Of a stretch of DNA of 64,000 bases, positions 45,001 through 59,200 are shown one piece after another. Numbering within the stretch: position 1 is the first letter of the stretch; each line of letters opens with the position of its first letter. The stretch spans positions 25,017,378-25,081,377 of the forward strand of contig NC_090030.1 in assembly GCF_037176765.1 (NCBI RefSeq). Direction: 5' to 3'. A program made the position numbers and the translations under genes. This DNA comes from Anolis sagrei. Lineage: Eukaryota > Chordata > Lepidosauria > Squamata > Anolidae. Under the pieces are notes generated by a model. It saw only the letters and a program-made list of their open reading frames with translations. It was not told the DNA's origin and made no database searches.

Positions 45001-47235
45001 TGACCTTCTAGGACAGGGGTCCTCAAACTACGGTCTGCGGGCCACTTCCGGCCCGCCAAGAGCATTTATCCAGCCCGCGGAGGAGGAGTGCCCCCCGCCT
45101 AGTGCCCCTACCTTGGCTGGCTCATGCTATCCGTCAGGCCCGATGGGCAGCATGAGCCAGCCAAGGGCAGCTGCTCCGCGCGGCCTACTCGAGCGTAAAG
45201 CACCTCGCGAGTATTATTATTACGCCTCCCAGGATCCCATAGGTTTGGAAATTTGAGTGGAATCAAACTGTATTCGTTCTGCAGTGTAGATGGACGACTT
45301 GCTCATCTATAGATGTCTCAGGCTGAACTGTCTCTTTCCTCAGGTAGGAGAGGAAATGAGTTTAGGAGAAGATGTTCTGTTTCTCCGAAGATTGCAGAAG
45401 TGCCGGAAACCGCAAGATGGTGGAGCAACCCTCCTGGATTGTGCAAAGGTTTTGAAAAGCTTCCAGGATCTGCAGGATCTAGCAAGCAAGGTAAGGACAC
45501 AGCCTTATGAAGGCTTATGAGCAGAAAGGGAGCCCTCCAGGATGTATTTCCGAGAGGAAGAGACTCAATGCAACTATTCCATGATGACATGTTCATACTA
45601 TTTGTACTACTGTGGCTCCAGCCAACGGAATTTGTAGTTTGTGGACAGGCCCGTAGCCAGGATTTCGTTTCGGGGGGGGGGGGGGGCTAAAAAAATTTCA
45701 GGGGGGGTTTTGGGGGGGGCTGAGTTTCGGGGGGGGCTGAGTCTGAGTGAAAGAGGGTCTAGCCTAGCAAACCTTTTGTATCATTACCCCAATACCCCCA
45801 TGCATATGGGATATATTGAGAATGGTGATCAAATCATGATATTAATAAACATAACAGTTTAAATAATGCACCAGTAAGGCCTTTTCGCGAACCACCATGA
45901 GAATTTGGGGGGGGGGGGGGGGCTGAAGCCCCCCGAGCGCCCCCCCCCCCCCCCCCCCCCCCCGGCTACATGCCTGTTTGTGGAGAAAATGGGGATTGTG
46001 GAGATTCTCTGCTCGAAAGCTCCACTTCACTCCTCGGGGCACAGAAATTCCAAGCATCTCACACAACTGCAAATCCCAGAATTAAAGGGAGCAGAGCTAC
46101 AAAAGTGGAATGGAATCATCATCATCATCATTGTATTTAGTTATAACACTTTAAAATACACAGACACAGGCAAATATTCTGTTCTGTCATGCGCTGGGCC
46201 TGTGAAAGAGTCTGTAGACAGGACGTGTTTTCTGAATACCCAACAAGATGCCGAGGGTGCCTTGGCTGAGAGGCCTTTCGGATTTCCCCACACAAAATTC
46301 TTTTAAAGACATAGAAAGTTCAACAAAGTTTTAATTGGGTTGTAGGTTTTTTCGGGCTATATGCCCATGTTCTAGAGGCATTTTCTCCTGACATTTCACC
46401 TGCATCTATGGCAAGCATCCTCAGAGGTAGTGAGGTCTGTTGGAACTAGGAAAAAGAGTTTATAGATCTGTGGAATGATCAGGGTGGGACAAAGGACTTT
46501 TGTCTGCTGGAGCTAGGCATGAATGTTTCAACTGGCCACCTTGACTAGCATTTAATGGCTTGGAAGTGCCTGGGGGGAATCTTTTGTTGAGAGTGATTTG
46601 ATGTGCCTGATTGTTTCCTCTCTGTTGTTGTGCTGTTGTAATTTTAGAGGTTTTTTTTTAATACTGGTAGCCAGATTTTGTTCATTTTCATGGTTTCTTC
46701 CTTTCTGTTGAAATTGTCCACATGCTTGTGGATTTCAATGGCTTCTCTGTGTAGTCTGACATGGTGGTTGTGAGAGTGGTCCAGCATTTCTGTGTTCTCA
46801 AATAATATGCTGTGTCCGGGTTGGTTCATCAGGTGCTCTGCTATGGCTGACTTCTCTGGTTGAAGTAGTGTGCAGTGCCTTTCATGTTCCTTGATTCGTG
46901 TTTGGGCGCTGCATTTGAAACATTCACATCTAGCTCCAGCAGATAAAAGTCCTTTGTCCCACCCTTGTCATTCCACAGATATATAAACCCACTGGCTGTC
47001 CCCTGCCACACGTTGTTGTGGCCCAGTCTGTTGATCTGGGAAATAAAGTAATGAGGAATTGTTGGTTTCTAATATATGTGATGCTTGTGGGTAAACAGTA
47101 TTTCTTGCTGTTTCTTTGTCAGTGTTAATGTGGAGAGCGTCCAGTTTGCCCACCCTGGAACATGCAACATATCAGTGTCCTTCTTTAAGGGTCCCTTTCA
47201 AATCTATGATACTATATCTCTGTGTGTGTGAATCA

Positions 47236-47282
<47 letters not shown>

Positions 47283-50200
47283 ATCTATGGCTGGATGGCT
47301 CTTTGTCAGCAGGATTTGCCCTGATGAAGGGAGTTGGACTGGTTGGCCTTAAGTATTTTCTGTTGGTCGTGGGGGTTCTGTGTGGGAAGTTTGCCCTGAA
47401 TCTGTTGTTCGTGGGTTCAGAATGCTCTTTGATTGTGGGTGAACTATGAATCCCAGTGACTACAACTCCCAAATGTCAAGGTCTATTTTCCCCAAACTCC
47501 ATCTGTGTTCATATTTGGGCGTATTGAGTGCTTGAGCCAAGTTTGGTCCAGCTCCATCATTTGAGTCCAGAGTGCTCTCTGGATGTAGGTGAACTACAAC
47601 TCCCAAACTCAAGGTCAATGCCCATCAAACCCTTCCAGGATTTTCTGCTGGTCATGGGAGTTCTGTGTGCTAAGTTTGGTTCAATTCCATCATTGATGGA
47701 GTTCAGAATGCCCTTTGATTGTAGGTGAACTATACATCCCAGCAACTACAACTCCCAAATGACAAAATCATAATTTTTTGACTGATGGTCACTCCTTGTG
47801 TTGTGAGATGTTTTGTTGCCGAGTTTGGTGTGATTTTGTTCATTGGTTCTTTTGATTTTAAGGAACTCATTATGCACAGAGCATTTTTATATATATAGAT
47901 TTTCCTACTTCCAACAGACCTCACTACCTCTGAGGATGCTTGCCATAGATGCAGGAGAAACGTCAGGAGAAAATGCCTCTAGAACATAGCCATATAGTCT
48001 GGAAAAACCTACAACAACCCAGTGATTCCGGCCATGAAAGCCTTCGACAAAAGTTTTTTTATTGTTGCTTAAATTTTCAATAAATCAAACAAATACGTCA
48101 AGGCTTTGAATCAACTGATGGCTTCCTTAAATCTTGTCCACAAGGGACAGGCAGCTTTCTTCATAAACTGTTTCTTCCTCCTACAAGGGAAATCCTTGAC
48201 CCCTCCCTGGGCAATCTGACTTAAGCTCTGTTGACGTGGGCCCCTACACCCGGTCCCAATTTGCGTTATGGCTGCTGCGAGTGGCCCTTACCAAACAGAG
48301 TCCTTTAGTAGATTTCCAAGAGGAAAGAAGGCTTTCAATTCCCAGCAAAGGCTGGCTGTAGAGTTGTGGAACTACATTCCCCAACAAAGGCTATGCTGTA
48401 GTTCTCTGTAGCGCTGTGGGACTGGATCTCCCAGCAAAGCTATAAAAGACGAAGCTTTCTACAGGTGGAACTGATTCACGTCCTGTACGAAAGGCTTGAA
48501 CTAGAGGTCCCCTTTTTCCCTCCTTAACCCAGAAAAAGGGGCGGAACTAAAGAACATAATGATAATTGATGGGTCATTGGCCCTATGATTGCAAACCAAG
48601 GGAAGCCACCTCATTGCAAAATGCATGGAACTTTGGAATACATGCAAACACTCAATAGAAAGGGAAAGAAGTTGGAGCTCCTGGTACAGCTGTACCAGCA
48701 CATATTCAATGCCTTGTTATAATGACAATACAGTGAGACACAAATACACAGACAAAAGCAGAGGCTTCTCCTTTCATTTCCGGCTTCTGGAGGTGGTGCT
48801 CTCATTTTCGGTTCTCAGTTTCCAAGCTGAAGAGATTCTGATTGTCCATAGACACCTGGTTGTGTGGCCGGCATGAGTGCATGGAGCGTCCTGTTTGCCT
48901 TTCGTAGCCAAAGCAGTACCTATTGATCTACTCACATTTGTATGTTTTTGAACTACTAGGTTGGCAGGAGCTAGGACTAACAGTGGGAGCTCACCATTTC
49001 CCGCAGATTCAAACTGCCAACCTTAAGGTCAGCAGTTCAGCAGCACAAGGGTTTAACCCAGTGTTTCTCAACCTTCCTAATGCCGCGACCCCTTAATACA
49101 GTTCCTCATGTTGTGGTGATCCCGCCAATCATAAAATTATTTTCGTTGCGACTTCATAACTGTAATTCATAACTGTTATGAATTGTAATGTAAATATCTG
49201 CTATGCAGAATGTATTTTCATTCACTGAACCAAATAGGGCACAAATACCCAATAAGACCAAATTTGAATACTGGTGGGGTTGGAGGGGGATTGATTTTGT
49301 TATTTGAGAGTTGTAGTTGCCAGGATTTATAGTTCACCTCCAATCAAAGAGCATTCTGAACTCCACCAATGATGGAATTGAACCAAACTTGGCACACAGA
49401 ACTCCCATGACCAACTGAAAATACTGGAAGGGTTTGGTGGGCGTTGACCTTGATTTTTGGAGTTTTAGTTCACTTACATCCAGAGAGCACTGTGGCCACA
49501 AAAAATGATGGATCTGGACCAAATTTGGCACGAATACTCAATATGCCCAAATGTGAACACTGGTGGAGTTTGGGGAATATAGGCATTGACATTTGGGAGT
49601 TGTAGTTGCTGGGATTTATAGTTCACCTACAATCAAAGAGCATTCTGAACCCCAACAATGATAGAATTGGGCCAAACTTCCCACACAGAAGCCACATCAC
49701 CAACAGAAAATACTGTGTTTTCAGATGGTCTTTGGCGACCCCTCTGGCACTCCCTCAAAACCCCCCTCCCAGGGGTCTTGACCCCCTGGTTGAGAAACGC
49801 TGGTTTAACACATTGTGTCAACCTTGGCCCCATATACCCTGTTTTTCTCTCTTTATTGAGACCTAAAATAGTTGACAACATTAAAACAATGCAATGTAAA
49901 AACTACAATATACAGTGAACTCTCAAAAAAGAGAGTGAAATTGTTCTGGTACAGCTCTAACTTTATTTGCTTTGTATTAAATGTTTGGTTGCAGTCCTGG
50001 GTTTCAGGGACTCTGCAGATAGGTGGCTTCTTTGGTTGCAGTCATAGGGCAAGTCACCTGTCCATCTTTGTTAAGTTTTGGTCCCTCCCCTTGCTCAGGG
50101 CAATTGGGAAGGGAAGGGAGCCATTTTTTAGTTAGTCTCAGCAAGGAAAACTAATGTACAGGATGTGTGCAAGCTTCCCCTGTACAAAAGCTTCAACCCT

Positions 50201-53200
50201 TAAGACTTTCCGGGGGGAAACAGTCTTAAGAGCAAACCAGAGAACTCCAGGGAAGCCTCCCCAAAGCTTTGAGGACTTTCCAGGGGAGAATAGTCTTAAG
50301 AGTCTCCAAAGATTTCAATGAAAACAGCCCTAAAGACCAAAGAACTCCAGCTGGAGAGTCTACTGCCTTGCTGGTAGGTCCACTCGGCGTTCGAGACGCA
50401 GTTCGACCTGGTTGCGGAGGCCACATCAGTAAGGGTTAGATTACAGTCAGCCTGGGAGAAGTTAAAAAGGGGGTTTTCCTTTAAAGAAGAAGTTATTGAA
50501 GACAGTTGCCTGTCCTTCGTGGGCAAGATTAGAAAGCTACCAGTTGCATAAAAGCCTGGAATCATTTGTTTAACTTTACTGAAGACAAGAGACTTTGTTA
50601 TACTTCACAAGCCATCTAAAGACTATTTGTGGTGGAAAACCTCTGAGAACTTCTCTTTGGGCCCCCTGGCTTCCCACTGGGCAAAGGTTGCACGCCCTGT
50701 TCTAAAGACAATTCTTTACAGGCCCAGCGCATGACAGAACAGAAATAATTATTTAAATAAAAATAAAATCCCTTTTTAGCAGAAATGTGACGTGAAGTTA
50801 GGTTTGTCTTTACTGGTCTTCATTTGGTTTCAATATTAATATCAATACAAAGTTTATGATGCATTATAGTATTAATTAGGCCTATTTGTAATACCAAAGC
50901 TCAAGCAACCAACATTATTATATTATTATTATAACTTTATTTGTACCCCGCTAGCATCTCCCAAGGGATTCGATGCGGCTTACAACGGGCCGAGGCCCAC
51001 ACAATACAACAATACAAACAATACAGTGCCTAGCAAATAAAACAGTTAAGCAAAAACAATAACAAAAGCAGTACAACAAGACATTATTAAAACTGAGCCG
51101 GCCAGAGTAGGGGTACAGGATTAAAAGTGCTGATGTGTCGGAGGGATATGGGATTATAGTATAAGTGCGGTGTGCGGTGATCTTGGTTCTAACTAAAGTG
51201 CTTCTGGGATTTGGTACTGGGGTTCCTAGTCTGAAAAGGCACATTGGAACAGCCAGGTTTTCATATTCTTCCTGAAGACTGCCAATGTAGGGGCTTGTCT
51301 GAGATCTTTCGGGAGGGCATTCCAGAGGCGGGGGGCCACCACAGAGAAGGCCCTGTCTCGTGTCCCCACCAAGCGCGCTTGTGACGCGGGTGGGATCACG
51401 AGCAGGGTCTCTCCAGATGACCGGAGTGAGCGTGTGGGTTCGTAGACAACGATACGGTCATGCAGGTAGGGTGGTCCCAAACCGTTCAGGGCTTTGTAGG
51501 TAAGCACCTGCACCTTAAATTGGGCTTGGAATATAAACGGCAGCCAGTGGAGCTCCTTAAACAGGAAGGTTGACCTCTCTCTGTAGTGGGCCCCAGTTAA
51601 CATCCTGGCTGCTGCCCCTTGGACCAATTGGAGTTTCCGAGCCATTTTCAAGGGCAGCCCCACGTAGAGCGCATTGCAGTAATCCAGTCTGGAAGTGACT
51701 AAGGCGTGGATCATGCCTTAGCAATCCCCATGGGTGCTGGTTAATTGAGAGTTCATCCATAGGATTTTTTCCCCCCTCATGTTAGGAGCGACTTGAGAAA
51801 CCGCAAGTTGCTTCTGGTCTGAGGGCATTGGCCGTCTGCAAGGACATACCCCAGGGGACCTCCAAATGTTTTGATGTTTTGCCATCCTTTGTGGGAGGCT
51901 TATCTCATGTCCCCATATGGGGAGGTGGAGCTGACAGAGGGAGCTCATCCACGTTCTTCCCGGATTCGAACCTCCAACCTGTTGGTCTCCAGTCCTGCTG
52001 TCACAAGGGTTTAACCCATTGCGCCACCAGGGGCTCCATTTCCATAGATGAAGGCCTGGAAGTGGTGCAAATTTGCTCCAATGGTGCAGTGCGGATGCAC
52101 CTCTGCATTTGCATCCTTTGCAGAAGTCTCCTTGAACTCAAAGGAGCGTGCACTTCCCCACATGAAATGAATGGTGACGGGTGAGATGCCGTTTGCAACC
52201 GTTTATGCTTACCAGGCATTAAAAGCTTGCAACTCAAGAAAAGGGGTTCGAATTGGGAATGAAGGAGGAAACCAGAAAGGCGACACTTGCCACTTGCCCT
52301 TTGCGTTTTCACACCCTACTTTGACTCACACACAACAAGTCATTCTTGTAGTTGGGTTGCTAAATGTAGACTTTCAGGTCCCAGCGTTTTCATGATGCAA
52401 AACCCAGCAGGGAAGTGGGACTTTCTTTTTGATTTCTTTGCAAAGCAATCACTTCTTCTGTAGAGAACCTTTCTAGCAAAATAGCACTCAGAGCCGATGA
52501 GAAGGTGAAGTCGATAGGAATTTTAGGAGGGTCGTCCCCAGGAGGAGGACCTTGAGACCCCACCAAAGAGGGATCGCTACTTCAGCGAGCTAGAGAAGCC
52601 TGATTTCAGCAATTTTATTGAATTAAAATATTCAAAATAAATCTCACCAAAGTTAAAGAAGCGGCACCGAGGTGTTTTTATTAGCGATTCAGCTCAAAAG
52701 GATGCAATGTAGCAATGTAGAAATTTCAACAGAAAGGAAGAAACCATGAAAATGAACAAAATCTGGCTACCGGTATTAAAAAACTCAAAAATTACAGCAG
52801 CAAAACAACAGAGGGGAAACAAACAGGCACATGAAATCACTCTCAACAAAGGATTCCCCCCAGGCACTTCCAAGCCATTGAATGCAAATCAAGGTGATCA
52901 GCTGAAACATTCACACCTAGTCCCAGCAAACAAAAGTCCTTTGTCTCACCCTGGTCATTCCACAGATATATAAACCCATTTTTTCTACTTCCAACAGACC
53001 TCACTACCTCTGAGGATGCTTGCCATAGATGCAGGCAAAATGTCAGGAGAAAAATTGCCTCCAGAATATGGCCATATAGCCCGGAAAAACCTACAACAAC
53101 CCAATGTAGCAATCATTAGAGTCAAAAATAATTTGAAGAAAGTCCAACAGTCACAAAAGGGTGCTTGATGATTTTCCACTGAGCCAAAGAATGGATTCCT

Positions 53201-56200
53201 GCAGTGCCTGGTTTGATCTGGTCCTTGGTCCTTGGGAAACTACAACTCCTTCCAAGCACTGGGACCCCAAGGCCAGGCTCTTTCCTGAAAGTCTCATGGG
53301 GTAGCCGCACCGAGTCTCAAGGTCAGGGGCTTGGCAGAGGCGATGGAATGGCGAAGCGCAGAGCAACGGAGCTGGCTTTTTGACAATCAGCTGCTTCTTG
53401 TAAAATATATTCTTAAAACTTAAATCATTATTCCCCGGGTGTAGATGCCCGAAATACAAAAAGCGAGATAGCAGATAGTGTTAGAATTAAGCTAGGAAAA
53501 ATATGGCATCAAAATGGAGGCGATCCGCCATCTCGCGGATACAGGGATCCCTGGGGGTTTCCGTATCCGCGGTTTGGGGGAGCACAGATTTGGCCTCCCC
53601 GGAACTCCAGAAAGGCATTCCGGGCAGGCCTGCAGTCTCCCGCAGCCTGGAAAAGGTTCGTTTCATGCACTGGGATAGTTTCAGGCAAGAAGAGACACAA
53701 AGTATCAAGCTAGAGGGTTAAAAGTTGCAATTTCATTAATCTCTATTTGGGAATTTGTTACAAAGTTGGGGCTGGGTAGGGAAGTGAAAGGAAAGAGCCT
53801 ACGGCTGTGCAGAGTCCTCGGTTGAACTTGCTGTTGGGGCACATTTCATCAGCTTGGCCCAATCTTTGCATCCAGGAACTGTGGAACTCCCTGCTGCTTG
53901 AAGGCAGGGGCCTGGGATGCCCTCGGTGACAAAGGGGCGCATTGACACTGAAGAATGAATGCGGGTTGATGCCACTTTAATAGCCATGGCTCAATGCTAA
54001 GCCTGGGAGTTGTAGTTTTGCATGGTCCGCAGCCTCTCTGCTGCTGGTCACACCAGCTTGAAGGCAGGGGCCTGGGATGCCCTCGGTGACAAAGGGGCAC
54101 ATTGACACTGAAGAATGAATGCGGGTTGATGCCACTTTAATAGCCATGGCTCAATGCTAAGCCTGGGAGTTGTAGTTTTGCATGGTCCGCAGCCTCTCTG
54201 CTGCTGGTCACACCAGCTTGAAGGCAGGGGCCTGGGATGCCCTCGGTGACAAAGGGGCACATTGACACTGAAGAATGAATGCGGGTTGATGCCACTTTAA
54301 TAGCCATGGCTCAATGCTAAGCCTGGGAGTTGTAGTTTTGCATGGTCCGCAGCCTCTCTGCTGCTGGTCACACCAGCTTGAAGGCAGGGGCCTGGGATGC
54401 CCTCGATGACAAAGGGGCGCATTGTCACTGAAGAACGAATGCGGGTTGATGCCACTTTAATAGCCATGGCTCAATGCTAAGCCTGGGAGATGTAGTTTTG
54501 CAAGGTCCGCAGCCTTCTCTGCCAAAGAGCGTTTCCAGATTGTATCTAATCATATGCACACGTGCAATGAAATTGCCAGTCTAGGCAAGCGGGTTTAGGC
54601 AAGTGAGTTACACTGTTGAGCTGTTGGATTTGCTGACTGAAAGGTTGGCGGTTCAAATCCGGGGAGTGGGGTGAGCTCCCGCAGTCAGCCCCAGCTTCTG
54701 CCAACCTAGCAGTTCGAAAACATGCAAATATGAGTAGATCAATAGGTTCCACATTGGCGGGAAGATAACAGCACTCTATGCAGTCATGCTGGTCATATGA
54801 CCTTGGAGGTGTTTACGGACAACGCCAGCTCTTTGGCACCAACCTCCAGAGTCGGACACAACTAGACTCACTGCCAGGGAAAAACCTTTACCTTTACCTT
54901 ATATATTGAGCTGATGTTATTCTGTATTTAATAATATATATTGTTCTCTCTCTCTCTTTCCCAAAATGAATTTGTCTAGGTTCCCCAAGAAAGTGCTCTT
55001 GCCATGCAAAAAGGTAAGCGGTTGCCTTTATTTTGGAAAGTTTCAGAGGAAGGAACTGGCAAAAACACCTCTGAATGTATTGTCGAAGGCTTTCATGGCC
55101 GGAATCACTGGGTTGCTGTATGGCTGTATGGCCATGGTCTAGAGGCATTCTCTCCTGACGTTTCGCCTGCATCTATGAGGTCTGTTGGAACAAGGCAAAA
55201 GGGTTTATATATCTGTGGAATGACCAGGGTGAGACAAAGGACTCTTGTCTGCTGGAGCTAGGTATGAATGTTTCAACTGACCACCTTGATTAGCATACAA
55301 TGGACTGAGTGTGCCTGGAGCAAACTTTTCTTGAGAGGTGATTAGATGTCCTTGTTTGTTTCCTGGACACAGCATTTTTTTTGAGAACATAGAAATGCTG
55401 GACCACTCTCACAACCACCATGTCAGACTACACAGAGAAGCCATTGAAATCCACAAGCATGTGGACAATTTCAACAGAAAGGAGGAAACCATAAAAATGA
55501 CAAAATCTGGCTACCAGTATTAAAAAACTCTAAAATTGCAACAGCACAACAACAGAGAGGAATCAACCAGGGACATCTAATTACCTCTCCACAAAAGTTT
55601 GCTCCAGGCCCAGTCAGCCCATTGTATGCTAATCAAGGTGGTCAGTTGTAACATTCACACCTAGCTCCAGCAGACAAGAGTCCTTTGTCCCACCCTGATA
55701 ATTCCACAGATATATAAACCCCTTTTCCTAGTTCCAACAGACCTCACTACCTCTGAGGATGCTTGCCATAGATGCAGGCGAAACGTCAGGAGAGAATGCC
55801 TCTAGACCATGGCCATACAGCCCGAAAAAACCTACAACACCTCTGAATATTCATTGCCTAGGTGGGGGGGAATCCTGAAGTTAATTGGGTCACTATGGTT
55901 GGATTTATATTGCCATATAATGCCATTTGGAATGGCATTATCCAGTGAGTGTAAACCTTTCTAATGCTGCACCCCCTTCATACAGTTCCTCATGTTATGT
56001 TTTGTTTTGTTTTTTGTCATGTCAGGAGCGACTTGAAAAACTGCATGTCGCTTCTGGTGTGAGAGAATTGCTCATATGCAAGGACGTTGTCCATGGGACG
56101 CCCGGATGATTTGATGTTTTTATCATCCTTTTATCATGTTATGGTGACCCCCAGCCATAAAATTATTTGCCCGCCAAACCGGAAGGGTTTGGTGGGCATT

Positions 56201-59200
56201 GACCTTGAGTTTGGGAGTTGTAGTTCACCTACATCCAGAGAGCACTGTGGACTTGAACAATGATGGATCTGGACCCAACTTGGCATGAAAACTCAACATG
56301 CCCAAATGTGAACACTGGTGGAGTTGCGGGAAAATAGACCTTGATCTTTGGGAGTTGCATTTGCTGGGGTTTATAGTTCACCTACCACAGTGTTTCTCAA
56401 CCTATGGGTTGGGATCCCTGGGGGGTTGCAAGAGGGCTTTCAGAGGGGTCACCAAAGACCATCAGAAAGGGGATCTTTGATTGTAGATGAACTATAAATC
56501 CCAGCAAGCACAACTCAAGGTCTATTTTCCCCAAACTCCATCAGTGTTCACATTTTGGCATATTGAGTATTTGTGCCAAGTTTGGTCCAGATCCATTATT
56601 GTTTGAGTCCAGAGTGCACTCAGGATGCAAGTGAGCTACAACTCCAAAACTTAAGGTCAATGCCCACCAAACCCTTCCAGTGTTTTCTGTTGGTCATTGA
56701 AGTTCAGTATGTCAAGTTTGGTTCAATTCCATCATTGGTGGAGTTCAGAATGCTGTTTGATTGTAGGTGAATTATAAATCCCAGCAACTACAACTCCCAA
56801 ATGACACATAGGACTCAGGGTGCATGTAAGCTGATAGGATTGATGCAGTTTGACATCATTTAAGTTGATTTCTAGATGTGTCTATGAGAGTTTGGTGAAG
56901 AAATGAACACAGGAAAATGAACGCTTTCTAAAAAATATATCATTTCAGGTGACAAGAGGCCATCCGCAACCATTCACCTGGCAGGTTGGAAGGACAGCAA
57001 CAAAGGTGAGCATCAAGGGTGAATACAAACCGAAAAAGGATCAAAATGTTCCTCTTTTCTATCTTTCAATCCTGTCAAAACCAAGCTCAGCACTTAGTGC
57101 TGAGCTTGGCTAGAGGCTCAGGCGTCGGCGGTGTCTGGGAGGGCTTTCGCATAACTGAGACTCGTGCGCCAACTGCGACCGTACCTCGCAAAGGCGGATC
57201 TGGCCGGAGTGGTCCATGACTTGGTCACCTCCAGATTGGATTACTGCAATGCGCTCTACGTGGGGCTGCCCTTGAAGACGGCTCGGAAGCTCCAACTGGT
57301 CCAACGATCAGCAGCCAGGATGCTAACTGGTGCTCCCTACAGAGAGAGGTCAACCCTCCTGTTCAAGGAACTCCACTGGCTGCCATTTATATTCCGAGCC
57401 CAATTTAAGGTGCAGGTGCTTACCTACAAAGCCCTGAACGGTTTGGGACCAGCCTACCTGTGTGACCGCATCTCCATCTACGAACCCACGCGTTCACTTC
57501 GGTCATCTGGAGAGGCCCTGCTCGTGATCCCACCGGCGTCGCAAGTGCACTTGGTGGGGATGCGGGACAGGGCCTTTTCCGTGGTGGCCCCCCAACTCTG
57601 GAACACCCTCCCCAAAGACCTTAGACAGGCCCCTTCATTGGCTGTCTTCAGAAAGAACTTGAAGACCTGGCTTTTCCGATGCGCCTTCCCAGATTAGGAA
57701 ATCTCCACTACCAAGTCCCATAAGCACTTTATCAGAACCAATGATTGTTGCACATCGCACTTGCCCTGGAAGCCCTATATACACCTCCTGTCACATCAGC
57801 ACTTTTAATCCTTGTACCCACTTTTGGCCCGGCCCAGTTCTATTGTGTTTTAGTATATTGTGCCTGTTGTTTATTTTGCTTTATTCTGTTTTTAATTGTT
57901 TGATTTGCTTAGATTGTACTGTTATGTTGTGTTGTTGAGGCCTCGGCCGCATCGAATCCTTCGGGAGATGCTAGCGGGGTACAAATAAAGTTTAATAATA
58001 ATAATAATAATAATTAATAATAGTGCAAAGAGCAAACATTCAGGAAGAATTTTTAATACTGGCAGCCAGTTTTTGTTCATTTTCAAGGTCTCCTCCTTTC
58101 TGTTGAAATTGTCCACATGTTTGTGGATTTCAATAGCTTCTCTGTGTAGCCTGACATGGTGGTTGTAAGAGTGGTCCAGCATTTCTGTGTTCTCCAATAA
58201 TATGCTGTGTCCAGGTTGGTTCATCAGGTGCTCTGCTATGGCTGACTTCTCTGGTTGAGTTAGTCTGCAATGCCTTTCGTGTTCCTTGATTCGTGTTTGG
58301 GCACTGCAGACTACTTCAACCAGAGAAGTCAGCCATAGCAGAGGACCTGATGAACCAACCTGGACACAGCATATCAGTTGAAATCTCGCCTTCCTTCCTT
58401 CCTTCTCTCCCTCTTTCCTTCGTTCCTTCCTTTTTTTCCTTTCCTTCTCTCTTTCCTCCCTCCCTCCCTCCCTCCCCCCTTTTCTTTTATTTTCCTTCTT
58501 TCTCTCCTTTCTTCCTTCTCTCCCTTTCCTTCCCTTGCTCTTCGCTTCCATCTCTCCTTCTCTCTTTCCTGCTTTCTTTCCCTCCCTCTTTCTCTCTCTC
58601 CTTTCTTCTCTGCTGCTTCCCTTCTTTACCTCTTGCCTGGGCGCTGGAAGGAAGGATCCTCGGAGGCGCTTTGGAGGCAGGCCTTGTTCACCCAGCGCTG
58701 CCCCTTTTCTCTGCCATGGCTGTGGGGCACCTTCTCGCCTGTTTGCCGGTTGGGCATGCCGTTGGTACCTCTTGCGCTGGCTGTGCTGGCGCAGCGGGGG
58801 TGAAGGGAAAAGAATGGGTTTGAACGCAATTAATTTAAGGTCTTACTGTTTTTTGGGAGGATTTTTTTTGAGTGCAGGACATAGATTGCTCTGAATGCTG
58901 TGTTGTGTCCAAATTTGGTGTCAATTCCCCCAGTGGTTTTTGAGTTCTGTTAATATCACAAACGAACATTACATTTTTATTTATATAGATTACTAGCTGT
59001 ACCCGCCACGCGTTGCTGTGGCAAACCTTCCCTCCCTCTTTCTCCTCCTTCTTTTTCTCTCTCCTTCCTTCCCTCCCTCCTTCCTTCTTTCCCTCTTTTT
59101 CTTTCTCTTCTTCTTTCTTCCTTCTCTACCTGTTTCTTTTCTCGCTTCCTTTGCTGTTTGGTTTCATCCTTCCTTGTCTCTTTCCTTCCTTCGTTCTCAC

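Noticed and set aside
53901-54515. CRISPR-like array
   Set aside because: Units are contiguous 160-bp tandem repeats without spacers, in a vertebrate intron.
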